64,000 nt of DNA, from NCBI GenBank assembly GCA_003963005.1, contig RXJW01000013.1, positions 1 to 64,000 of the forward strand, read 5' to 3'. The translations under genes and the position numbers were made by a program. Numbering within the stretch: position 1 is the first letter of the stretch; the number at the start of each line of letters is the position of its first letter. Source of the stretch: Burkholderiales bacterium. Its GTDB lineage: Bacteria > Pseudomonadota > Gammaproteobacteria > Burkholderiales > Burkholderiaceae_C. The notes under the pieces were generated by a model. That model searched no databases and was not told the origin of the DNA. It saw nothing but the letters and a program-made list of their open reading frames with translations. This document shows, in pieces, positions 42,288 to 50,008 of this stretch.

Positions 42288-43082
42288 TCAACGGTCGCCC
42301 GGCTTGCAGCGGTAGGTGACGTGCAATGCAGCCAAGGTGTAAGTGCCCAGATGGTCGGCCACGCCCGAGGTTTCGAGGTACTTCACGACCGCGCGTGTGA
42401 TGTCGAGGTCTGAGACGCTGCGTGGGATGCAGAAATGGCGCTTGATTGGCCGCTCGCTGCTCAGGAAGCCGTCGTGCGCATGGATAACGCCCTTCACATA
42501 ACCGGTGCAAAAGGCCTCGTTGCGGCGTTGCGCCGGGCGTGGCATCGCCAGCTCCTCACTTGAGCAGAGCGACAGAAACTCCTTGCCATTCATCTGGCCC
42601 GTGAAACGACGAATGGATTTGCTCGGAGGCATGGCCTGGGCGAGCTTGCAGTCGACCTGCGAGATGCGCCCCTGGAATTGACTGATGGGACCTTGCAGCG
42701 TGTCGCAATCCAGGTAGTTGAGGTCGGAGGTTTTCCGGCCGCTGCCGATGTTGATGAGCACCTCGTAGTCCACGCCCGACATGAGCCGCGCCAAACGCGG
42801 ATGGAATCTGATGCCGTGGATATGCGCAAGCCTGCTGGTCGTCAGTGTCAGCTCGGTCTCGCCTAGCCAGATGCCATCCGGGCCGAATTCGTCTTCAAAC
42901 AGCCCTCTGACCCATATCGTCTCGCCCGTCTTGCGCATCCAGGCCTCGGCATCGGGGGTCAGCACGACCCGCACGAAGAACTCGGGCGGCTCCAGCGCCT
43001 TTGCAGGCTCATCGGCAAGCGCCTTTCCGCCGAAGAATGTTGCCACCAGGACAAGGCAGCTAGCCCGAAGTCCGATTCGCAT
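42288..43082 (-). CDS. Exported protein with C-terminal Rap1a/Tai-like immunity domain
   Basis: 264 residues from ATG 43082. A signal peptide (MRIGLRASCLVLVATFFGG, cleavage after KALA) leads to an N-terminal domain of unknown type (PPEFFVRVVLTPDAEAWMR, LLTTSRLAHIH-like beta pattern). The C-terminal ~100 residues read GKEFLSLCSS, NEAFCTGYVKGVIHA, FCIPRSVSDLDITRAVVKYL and TYTLAALHVTYRCK. The spacing of four cysteines and the CxGYxxG and VVxYL motifs fit the Rap1a/Tai family of periplasmic proteins, which includes immunity proteins to T6SS amidase effectors. No effector gene is beside it. G+C is near 61% by my line counts, against about 70% around it. Confidence 0.62.
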   Translation of the reverse strand: MRIGLRASCLVLVATFFGGKALADEPAKALEPPEFFVRVVLTPDAEAWMRKTGETIWVRGLFEDEFGPDGIWLGETELTLTTSRLAHIHGIRFHPRLARLMSGVDYEVLINIGSGRKTSDLNYLDCDTLQGPISQFQGRISQVDCKLAQAMPPSKSIRRFTGQMNGKEFLSLCSSEELAMPRPAQRRNEAFCTGYVKGVIHAHDGFLSSERPIKRHFCIPRSVSDLDITRAVVKYLETSGVADHLGTYTLAALHVTYRCKPGDR

Positions 43083-43261
43083 GAGCCCCCCCTTGAAGGC
43101 TGAACCTCTAGCGGACGACCTCCCGGTTCGATCCAAGGCAGGTGACCTCGCCCCCGCGCACCATGGCGATAGAGAAGAATCCGCTCAACCGACAGGATGC
43201 GCCAGGCGCCCCTGCGGGAGCGCCAGCCATGCCCTCCCCGCGCCCACCCCAGGAGACCGCC

Positions 43262-43888
43262 ATGCGAACCTCAACTGACACCCCGTCGCCGGCCGATGCA
43301 CAGCCCACGGTCGAGGTCACGTCGCTGAAGGCCTGGCAGCGCTGGTTGCAGGCCCATCACACGCAAACCGGCAGCGTGTGGCTCGTCACGTGGAAAGTCA
43401 GCGTGCCCGAGCGCCACGTGCCGATGAGCGAGCTCGTGGATGAAGCGTTGTGCTGGGGTTGGGTCGACAGCCTGCCGCGGGCCCTGGACGCCCAGCGGTC
43501 GATGCGGCGCATGTCACCACGCCGCGCGGGGAGTGCCTGGTCGCTCGTCAACAAGCGCCGCGTGGAAGCCCTGATGGCGGCAGGCCGCATGCAGGCCGCC
43601 GGGCTCGCCGTGATCGAGCGCGCGAAAGCGGATGGCAGCTGGGCGGCCCTGGACGAGGTGGAGACGCTCGCCGTGCCGGCGGACTTGCAGGCAGCGCTGG
43701 ACGCGCATCCGCCGGCTGCGGACTACTTCGAGCGCTTCCCGCGCTCGTCCAAGCGCAACATCCTCGAGTGGATTGCCGCCGCCCGCAAGCCCGAGACACG
43801 CCTGGCGCGAATCCAGACCACAGCCGAGATGGCCGCGCAGGACCTGCGCGCCAACCATGCCCGTCAGCCCAAGGGCACCGGCCGCTGA
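43262..43888 (+). CDS. YdeI/OmpD-associated family protein
   Basis: 208 residues from ATG 43262, which has a good AGGAGA 6-7 nt upstream. Family segments: LKAWQRWLQAHHTQTGSVWL, then ELVDEALCWGWVDSLPRALD, MSPRRAGSAWSLVNKRRVEA and RNILEWIAAARKPETRLARI. The last stretch is the C-terminal helix pair typical of the DUF1905-associated YdeI/OmdA group, sometimes called bacteriocin-protection proteins. Biochemical role is unproven; a cytoplasmic location is likely. It ends 15 bp before the convergent FeeM-like gene. Confidence 0.82.
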   Translation: MRTSTDTPSPADAQPTVEVTSLKAWQRWLQAHHTQTGSVWLVTWKVSVPERHVPMSELVDEALCWGWVDSLPRALDAQRSMRRMSPRRAGSAWSLVNKRRVEALMAAGRMQAAGLAVIERAKADGSWAALDEVETLAVPADLQAALDAHPPAADYFERFPRSSKRNILEWIAAARKPETRLARIQTTAEMAAQDLRANHARQPKGTGR

Positions 43889-43903
43889 GGCCGGCGGCGC
43901 CGA

Positions 43904-44593
43904 TCAGGGCAGCTTGGCGAGCATCGAGGCTTCGGTGGCTTCGTCCCAGGCCAGGGGGTACAGGCAGCGCGCCTGGGTCAGCGCCTCCGGGCGGCCTCCC
44001 CACAGCGCGATCTGCTCGCGCACGGTCTCGAAGTCGATGCTCATCAACACGGCCGGTGCGTTCACGCGCGGGTTGTGGCGCGCGGTCGTGAAGGGCAACA
44101 GGCCGAGGTAGCGGCGGTAGAAGGCCACGTGGCGCGGGTTCACCTCGATGACCAGCCGCTGGATGCGGGCCTTGCGGTGGGCATGCAGGTAGCCGAGGTG
44201 AAACAGCTGGGCCAGCACGCGCTTGGCGTTGTGCGAATGCCGGTCAACCGCCAGGCTGCCGAACTCACACAGCGTGACACCCGCCGAGCGCCAGTCGGAC
44301 AGCTCTTCCGCGAACAGGGCATCGGCGTGCAGGCCGGCCTTGCCGTCGAAGCGCACGGACAGCGTTCCGACGATGTGCTCGCCATTGCGAGCGGTGCAGA
44401 CGATGTCGCCCGCCTCGTTGCGGCTGCTGAACTTTTCCTTGGTGACCGACAGACCACGATCCCCGTAGCGGCGCTCGACGAGGTCGTAGGCGTCGCCGTC
44501 CAGCGAACCGAAGTCACTGTCCAACTCCAGCGGCGGGCCGCCGTTGGGGTTCAGCGGCGCGCGGCGGCTTTCTTCGAAAAAGGTCGGGATCAT
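43904..44593 (-). CDS. FeeM-like N-acyl amino acid synthase (GNAT fold)
   Basis: 229 residues from ATG 44593 (MIPTFFEESRRAP). The central region is DAYDLVERRYGDRGL, then GTLSVRFDG, CEFGSLAVDRHSHNAKRVLA and RLVIEVNPRHVAFYRRYLGL, ending with HNPRVNAPAVLMSID. This is the pattern of the FeeM family, GNAT-fold enzymes related to acyl-homoserine lactone synthases, that join an acyl-ACP fatty acid to an amino acid. N-acyl amino acids can act as surfactants or signals. No exporter or acyl-carrier gene is adjacent. The family call is fairly sure; the product is inferred. Confidence 0.78.
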   Translation of the reverse strand: MIPTFFEESRRAPLNPNGGPPLELDSDFGSLDGDAYDLVERRYGDRGLSVTKEKFSSRNEAGDIVCTARNGEHIVGTLSVRFDGKAGLHADALFAEELSDWRSAGVTLCEFGSLAVDRHSHNAKRVLAQLFHLGYLHAHRKARIQRLVIEVNPRHVAFYRRYLGLLPFTTARHNPRVNAPAVLMSIDFETVREQIALWGGRPEALTQARCLYPLAWDEATEASMLAKLP

Positions 44594-44765
44594 GGGGACT
44601 GCATCCTGGGCGCCCAACGCGCCGAGGGGCGGAGTCTAGGGATTGAAAAGTCCGAAAGCGTGTCGTTTCACAGACGGATACATCCTGTTTCCACGCCGCC
44701 GGGTTCATCCGTCACTGATCCAGGCGACGCCTGCGTGCAGAAGTCGCAGTTGGCGTGCCCCTCAG

Positions 44766-44795
44766 ACAAAAAAGGCCACGCGGGGCGTGGCCTTT
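44766..44795 (-). terminator. Rho-independent terminator of the SapC/CNNM operon
   Basis: AAAGGCCACGC and GCGTGGCCTTT (11 bp perfect, loop GGG on plus) are followed on the minus strand by a T-run. It begins 21 nt beyond the SapC stop codon. Confidence 0.9.
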
Positions 44796-44815
44796 CACAA
44801 CACCTGCGACCGGGC

Positions 44816-45544
44816 TCAGGCGTACTTGCTGACGAGCCGGTTCATGTTCGTGAGCGAGAGGCGGTGCATCTCGATCATCGCGATCAGGCCGTTACGGTGC
44901 AGTTGCAGCACCTTGTCGTCGGGCAGCTCGGCGTACTTCTTCTCATCCAGCGCCAGGAAGCCCTCGACGTCGATCTTCTCGCCGTTGGCGAGCGTGGCTT
45001 CGAAGCGCATGTCCTGCAGCAGGTCCAGGTCGACGAGCAGTTCGCAGATCAGCCGGGTGCGCTCGGCCTCCTGCTCGAAGTTCTCGAGGAAGGTCTTGGC
45101 ATTGAGCACGAACTCGGTCGGCTCGCCGTTCTGGAACAGCGCCTCGCCGGTGGTCTCGTTGAAGGCCGTCCAGGTCGTGTCGAAGCACACGGCCAGGTTG
45201 TTGGAGTTCTCGTCCATGCGGGCCATCACGAAGGGATAACGGCGCACATAGGCGGGCACGTAGCTGCCGGTCCACTGGTCGTTCTGGACGAACAGGTTCG
45301 AGCCCGGCCGCAGGCCGAGCACGGCCAGCGGGGCGACGGCGGCCTTGCTGTCGTCGCCACTGCCGGCACGCACGAAGACGATCGGATATTCCTTGCAGGC
45401 GTCAGCGAATTCGACGGCCGCCAGGAAGACCGAGTTCTGCTTCGCAACGCGGGGAATGACCGACTGTGCGGTGTCCAGCTTCAGGTTCTTGTGGACTTCG
45501 CGGTCCAGCGGCAGCAGTTCGCCGTACATCGGGGGATTGCTCAT
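44816..45544 (-). CDS. SapC-family protein
   Basis: 242 residues. Typical SapC N-terminus (MYGELLPLDREVHKNLKL, then AAVEFADACKEYPIVFV). The central part has GSNLFVQNDQWTGSYVPAYV and RRYPFVMARMDE, and the C-terminal end has LHRNGLIAMIEMHRLSL. The name comes from a gene linked to surface-layer export in other bacteria, but members are widespread without S-layers, and the role here is unknown. No signal peptide. It starts by ATGA overlap with the stop of the CNNM/CorC gene, and a strong terminator follows. Confidence 0.9.
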   Translation of the reverse strand: MSNPPMYGELLPLDREVHKNLKLDTAQSVIPRVAKQNSVFLAAVEFADACKEYPIVFVRAGSGDDSKAAVAPLAVLGLRPGSNLFVQNDQWTGSYVPAYVRRYPFVMARMDENSNNLAVCFDTTWTAFNETTGEALFQNGEPTEFVLNAKTFLENFEQEAERTRLICELLVDLDLLQDMRFEATLANGEKIDVEGFLALDEKKYAELPDDKVLQLHRNGLIAMIEMHRLSLTNMNRLVSKYA

Positions 45545-46845
45545 GATTCCTTCTCTTCAGGTTCGGTCAGGCGACTGACCAGCACTTTGTCCACACGCTT
45601 GCCATCGAGGTCCACGACCTCGAATCTCCACGCGTCCCACTCCACGACGTCGGTCGTGCGCGGCAAACGACCCAGCAGCAGCATGATCATGCCGGCCAGG
45701 GTGTTGTAGCGCCCACGGTCCTCCTCGGGCAGTTCCTTGAGCGACAGGCGGTCCTTCAGCTCGGGTACGGGGATCAGGCCGTCGAACAGCCAGCTCCCGT
45801 CCTCGCGTTGCACCGCCCACGCATCGCCATCGCTCGGGGCGTTGAATTCGCCCGCGATGGCCTCCAGCACGTCGCGCACGGCGATCACGCCCTGCACCTC
45901 GCCGTACTCATCGACGACGAAGACCAGGGGCGCGTCCGAAACGCGGAAATGTTCCAGCAGCTCCATGCCCGACAGCGTCTCGGGCACGAACAGCGGAGGC
46001 TCCAGGCCTGCGGTCAGATCCAGCGGCTGGCCCTCCAGCATGCGCGCGAGCAGGGCCGGCGCATTGGCCACGCCGAGCACGTCATTCAGGCCGCCGCGGC
46101 AGACTGGATACCGATTGAACCCATGTTCACGCAGCACGGCCAGCACCTCGGCCGGCGTGGCATCCACCTCGAGCCAGGCGATCTCGGCGCGCGGAATCAT
46201 CATCGAGCCGACCTGGCGCTCGTCGAGCCGGAACACGTTGCGCACCATCTGATGCTCGTGCTCCTCAATGACCCCGGCATCCAGGCCCTCTTCGAGGCTT
46301 GCTGCAATCTCTTCTTCGGTGACACCCCGCTGCGTCTTGTTGCGCAGCCCCAGCAGGCCCAGGGTCGCTTCCGTCGTGACGCTCAGCAGTCGGACCAGCG
46401 GGCGGGCGGCGATCGAGATGAAGTTCATCGTCGGCGCGACCAGCCGGGCGACGGTCTCGGGGTAGATCTGGCCGATGCGCTTGGGCACCAGCTCGCCGAA
46501 CACGATGGTCAGCAGCGTGATGATCACGACGACCAGCGCCGTGGCCGCGATCTCGGTCGCGTGCGGGTTCAGATGGAAGGTCTCGGTCAGCCAGGCCGAC
46601 AACGGACCCGAGAAGGCCGCGTCACCCACGATGCCGTTCAGCACACCGATGCCGGTGATGCCGATCTGCACCGTCGACAGGAACTTGGTCGGGTTGTCGT
46701 GCAGGTCCATCGCGGCCTGCGCTCCGCCCTCCCCGCTCTCCACCATCACCTGCAATCTCGCCTTGCGGCTGGCCGTCAGCGCCATTTCCGACATGGCGAA
46801 AAGTCCATTGAGAACGATCAGGAAGAGAACGAGCGCGGTGTCCAT
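45541..46845 (-). CDS. CNNM/CorC (hemolysin C)-family membrane protein with CBS pair
   Basis: 434 residues from ATG 46845 (MDTALVLFLIVLNGLFAM); a TTG 15 bp upstream is less likely. DUF21/CNNM membrane domain with about four spans (~1-190), then two CBS domains (RNVFRLDERQVGSMMIPRAE, RVSDAPLVFVVDEYGEVQGV) and a C-terminal CorC_HlyC domain (WLFDGLIPVPELKDRL). Relatives act in magnesium or cobalt efflux and cation homeostasis. Its stop overlaps the SapC start. It diverges from apaH, and a perfect 8-bp inverted repeat lies between them. Confidence 0.92.
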   Translation of the reverse strand: MDTALVLFLIVLNGLFAMSEMALTASRKARLQVMVESGEGGAQAAMDLHDNPTKFLSTVQIGITGIGVLNGIVGDAAFSGPLSAWLTETFHLNPHATEIAATALVVVIITLLTIVFGELVPKRIGQIYPETVARLVAPTMNFISIAARPLVRLLSVTTEATLGLLGLRNKTQRGVTEEEIAASLEEGLDAGVIEEHEHQMVRNVFRLDERQVGSMMIPRAEIAWLEVDATPAEVLAVLREHGFNRYPVCRGGLNDVLGVANAPALLARMLEGQPLDLTAGLEPPLFVPETLSGMELLEHFRVSDAPLVFVVDEYGEVQGVIAVRDVLEAIAGEFNAPSDGDAWAVQREDGSWLFDGLIPVPELKDRLSLKELPEEDRGRYNTLAGMIMLLLGRLPRTTDVVEWDAWRFEVVDLDGKRVDKVLVSRLTEPEEKES

Positions 46846-46911
46846 CGAAGGCGCTGGCAAGGGTAAACCCCAGGCGGCGCGCGGTCAAAAACGAAGCCCG
46901 AGAGACTAGCA

Positions 46912-46933
46912 GATGGGCGTGACACCGCCCATC
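46912..46933. repeat. Inverted repeat in the divergent CNNM-apaH gap
   Basis: GATGGGCG and CGCCCATC, 8-bp perfect arms with a 6-nt centre (TGACAC). It may be an operator for one of the divergent genes, or a hairpin in a leader. No T-run. Confidence 0.45.
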
Positions 46934-46986
46934 GTGCGATCCCTTGCCTGCGTGTCAGCCCCGCGCGAGCCGGGACAATCGGGGCC

Positions 46987-47811
46987 ATGAACTATCTCAT
47001 CGGCGACCTGCAGGGCTGTTGCGACGCGCTGGAACGACTGCTGCAGCGCCTGGACTTCTCGCCCTCGCGGGACCGCCTCTGGCTGCTCGGCGACCTCGTC
47101 AACCGCGGGCCGGCGTCGCTGGCAACGCTGCGCCGGCTGATCTCGCTGGGCGCTGCCGCCACCTGCCTGCTGGGCAACCATGACCTGCACCTGCTTGCCG
47201 TGGCCCACGGCGTGCGGCGTCCGGGCAAGGGCGACACGGTCGACGATCTCCTGTCGGCCACTGACCGCGACGCGCTGATCGACTGGCTGCGCCACCAGCG
47301 CCTGGCGGTGTTCGACGCCGGCTGGCTGATGGTGCATGCCGGTGTGCCGCCGCCTTGGAGCTGCAGCGACACCCTCACGCATGCCGCCGAAGTGGAGGCC
47401 GTGTTGCGCGGCCCGGACCTGCCCGACTTCCTCGCGGCGATGTACGGCAACGAACCGGCGCGCTGGAGCCCGACGCTCACCGGCACCGATCGCCTGCGCT
47501 TCACGGTCAACGCGCTGACCCGGCTGCGCTTTTGCACCGCCGACGGCGAGATGGATTTCAAGACCAAGGACGGCGCCGGCGCGGCACCGCCCGGCTTCAT
47601 GCCCTGGTTCGACGTCCCCGGCCGCCGCACCGAAGGCACGCCGACGGCCTTCGGCCACTGGTCCACCCTCGGCCTGCTGGACCGCCCGCACCTGCTGGGG
47701 CTGGACACCGGCTGCGTCTGGGGCGGCCGCCTCACGGCGGCCCGGGTCGATGGCCTGGCCCGCCAGATTGTTCAGGTCGACTGCGAACAGGCGCAAAAGC
47801 CCGGCGGCTGA
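46987..47811 (+). CDS. apaH: Symmetrical bis(5'-nucleosyl)-tetraphosphatase
   Basis: 274 residues. Metallophosphatase motifs are all present: YLIGDLQGCCDAL (GDxQG), LLGDLVNRGP (GDxVxRG), LLGNHDLHLLAVAHG (GNHD) and MVHAGVPPPW. It splits Ap4A into two ADP and can remove Np4-type caps from RNA. The C-terminal ~60 residues (TAFGHWSTLG, LGLDTGCVWGG) match the family. It is a single gene with tRNA-Ser 42 bp downstream. Confidence 0.96.
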   Translation: MNYLIGDLQGCCDALERLLQRLDFSPSRDRLWLLGDLVNRGPASLATLRRLISLGAAATCLLGNHDLHLLAVAHGVRRPGKGDTVDDLLSATDRDALIDWLRHQRLAVFDAGWLMVHAGVPPPWSCSDTLTHAAEVEAVLRGPDLPDFLAAMYGNEPARWSPTLTGTDRLRFTVNALTRLRFCTADGEMDFKTKDGAGAAPPGFMPWFDVPGRRTEGTPTAFGHWSTLGLLDRPHLLGLDTGCVWGGRLTAARVDGLARQIVQVDCEQAQKPGG

Positions 47812-47853
47812 CGCCGAGGGGCACCGCCCGGCCGCCTTAGAATGCAGCCGCTT

Positions 47854-47943
47854 GGAAGCGTGGGAGAGTGGTTTAATCCAGCGGTCTTGAAAACCGCCGA
47901 AGGTGTGAGCCTTCCGTGAGTTCGAATCTCACCGCTTCCGCCA
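47854..47943 (+). tRNA. tRNA-Ser (anticodon TGA)
   Basis: 90 nt with encoded CCA and the long variable arm of class II tRNAs (after the anticodon stem). Acceptor GGAAGCG pairs with CGCTTCC. Anticodon stem GCGGT and loop CTTGAAA carry TGA at 47888-47890, reading UCA and, by wobble, UCN codons. A possible TAGAAT box lies 10 nt upstream. Confidence 0.96.
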
Positions 47944-47965
47944 ATCGGCTTGACCACGTCGTCTC

Positions 47966-47990
47966 AGGCGCCCACCTCGGGCGCCTTTTT
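47966..47990 (+). terminator. Rho-independent terminator after tRNA-Ser
   Basis: AGGCGCCC/GGGCGCCT stem, 5-nt loop, followed by TTTT. It lies 23 nt after the tRNA and just before the convergent lipoprotein gene. Confidence 0.92.
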
Positions 47991-47994
47991 CGTT

Positions 47995-49908
47995 TCAGGG
48001 CTTGCCCGTGTACCGCGTGTGAAAACGCCGCCCCTGGTTGTCCATCGCCTGCAACCACAGCTCCGACGTGACGGCCCCCACCGGGGTGTAGCTGGTGGTC
48101 AGGGTCACGGCTGTCTTGCCCGGCAGTGGCACTGCGGTGTCGAGCACCGTGGGGGCGCCGCCCGCGGTGGGCGTGAAGACGCGCTTGACCTCGATGAGGC
48201 GCAGGTCCGGGTTGGCCGCCGCCCAGGTCGACCAGTTGATCGCCAGCGTGCCGCTCTGCAGGTTGCCGGCCAGCAGCGGCGCGCCGGTGCTGATGCCGTC
48301 GAGCGTCGGGAACCGGGCCACAGCAGGGTCGCCCAGCACGTCGGCGCGCAGGTAGGCCGTGCGGGTTTCGGTCGCGCCGGCGATGGTGTAGTTCGCGATG
48401 AACCGGGCAGCCCGCACACTGTCGACGGTGCCGATCCAGCCGACGGCGGCGCGCTGGATGGCCACGTCGCCGACACCACCCGTCGGAATCAGGCTCGTGG
48501 CGCCCGTCGTGCTGGAGACGCACAGGTTCGGCCGGTTGCAGTAGCCGAACGGGATGCTGAAGCCGCCGGGCATCTGCAGCGTGGCCGAGGTCAGCAACTG
48601 GATGGGCGGGTTCGTCGGAATGGGGTCGGGCGTCTGGGCCTGGATTTCGACCTGCAAGCCGATGCCGGGATTGGGTGAGACGGCACTGTTGGTGCTGCCA
48701 TCCGCGCCGAGCGCCAGGAAAGCCAGCGGTGACACGCCGAAGGCGAGCTTCTTGCCGTTGCCGATCAGGTTCCACTTGTTGGTCGTGGTGGCTGACTTGT
48801 TGTAGCTGACGGCATCGGCAAACACGTCGACGACCGCACCGCTGGCATCGCTCACCAGGGCGCTCACGAGCACCTTGGCGCAATTGCCGCTGGCAGGAGC
48901 ATCGTCTGCGCAGCCCACCAGCTGGAAGCGGCCGAACTGGCGGTTGGCCGAGGTGTAAGTGGACAGGATGCCCGCCACGTCGGTCTTGCTGCGGCCGTCG
49001 TGCTTGTCGTAGCCGGCAACCAGTGCGTTACCCAGGATGGCGCTCACGTTGCGCCCCTGCGCGATGAGCTGGTTCAGTGCGGCACCGAGGTCGTCAAGGC
49101 CCGGCAGGTTGCCCAACAGCGTGGTCGCGCTGGTGGCAGCCTTCAACGTGGACGTGATCGCGTTGGCCGGGGTCCCGCTGGCCTTGAGCAGCTCGGTCTG
49201 TGCGGTGCCGAGGTCCACGACGACCTCGGCCGTGGGCACGGCCAGGAACTTGTTGCCGATCTGCAGCAGCGGCAGGTTGCGGCTGGAGCGGGCCAGGTCC
49301 ACGCGCACACTTTCGATGAGCAGGTCGTGCGCGCCCTTGTTCGCGGCGAAGCTGGCGTCGGCGAGCAGGTCCAGGGCCGTGGGGTCGGTGAACTTCAGGT
49401 CGGTGAGCTGGTTCTTCACCAGCGTCTTCAGGAAGCTGGCCGCGGCCGGGGTGGCCGTGGCCATCTGCGCCAGCTGGCTGCCGCTGGAGGATGCGGCCGC
49501 AAAGACCGGCGCAGGCTCGGTGCCGAGCGCCAGGGCGACGACCGCGTTGGTCAGCGGCGTGACGTGCGCGACCATCGCCGCAGACACGGTCGGCACCGTG
49601 GAGTGCAGCACCTGCGGGGCGCCGGTGGCGTCCATGCCGCGCACCTGCACGAACAGCGGCGCGGCCGGGCTGGTCGTGTTCAGCGTCAGGCTGTAGCTGC
49701 CGTCCGTGGGGTGCGTGGTGGCCGTGCCGACCGACTTGCCCTGGCCGTCGACGATGCTGACGGCCGCATTCACCAGCGGTGCGCCGGTCGCGGCGACGCC
49801 TCGCAGCGTGGGCGGCGTGGCGGGCTTGGATGCATCCGAGCCACCTCCGCCGCCGCCGCAGGACGCGAGGCACAGGGTCAGGCAAACAAGGGCGAGGCGA
49901 TACAGCAT
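47995..49908 (-). CDS. Large lipoprotein with carboxypeptidase-regulatory-like N-terminal domain
   Basis: 637 residues. A lipoprotein signal peptide with lipobox L-A-S-C at residues 14-17 precedes a Gly6 run (CGGGGGGSDAS). Residues ~35-125 look like a CarboxypepD_reg/Ig-like domain (LRGVAATGAPLVNAAVSIVD, then DGSYSLTLNT). The long remainder contains an alanine- and leucine-rich helical section (~125-290) and a beta-rich C-terminal half. The poly-Gly after the lipobox suggests a flexible outer-membrane tether. No enzyme motif recognised; relatives are secreted lipoproteins of unknown function. It converges with tRNA-Ser. Confidence 0.78.
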   Translation of the reverse strand: MLYRLALVCLTLCLASCGGGGGGSDASKPATPPTLRGVAATGAPLVNAAVSIVDGQGKSVGTATTHPTDGSYSLTLNTTSPAAPLFVQVRGMDATGAPQVLHSTVPTVSAAMVAHVTPLTNAVVALALGTEPAPVFAAASSSGSQLAQMATATPAAASFLKTLVKNQLTDLKFTDPTALDLLADASFAANKGAHDLLIESVRVDLARSSRNLPLLQIGNKFLAVPTAEVVVDLGTAQTELLKASGTPANAITSTLKAATSATTLLGNLPGLDDLGAALNQLIAQGRNVSAILGNALVAGYDKHDGRSKTDVAGILSTYTSANRQFGRFQLVGCADDAPASGNCAKVLVSALVSDASGAVVDVFADAVSYNKSATTTNKWNLIGNGKKLAFGVSPLAFLALGADGSTNSAVSPNPGIGLQVEIQAQTPDPIPTNPPIQLLTSATLQMPGGFSIPFGYCNRPNLCVSSTTGATSLIPTGGVGDVAIQRAAVGWIGTVDSVRAARFIANYTIAGATETRTAYLRADVLGDPAVARFPTLDGISTGAPLLAGNLQSGTLAINWSTWAAANPDLRLIEVKRVFTPTAGGAPTVLDTAVPLPGKTAVTLTTSYTPVGAVTSELWLQAMDNQGRRFHTRYTGKP

Positions 49909-50008
49909 GGCGCAGGCGTGAAACGGGCTTTGGCCAGTCTGCCAAGCGCGGCGCCGCGCGTTCGCCGGAATACCGGGGTGAACCCGGACCTTGCCGCGCC
50001 TTGCCGCC

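Noticed and set aside
42052..42510. Minus-strand frame containing SRTPDLRITNALLYQLSYAG
   Set aside because: The C-terminal part is antisense to tRNA-Thr and its terminator, and the rest overlaps the real exported-protein gene.
47772..47957. Minus-strand frame reading GSGEIRTHGRLTPSAVFKTA
   Set aside because: Antisense of tRNA-Ser, a well-known spurious ORF.
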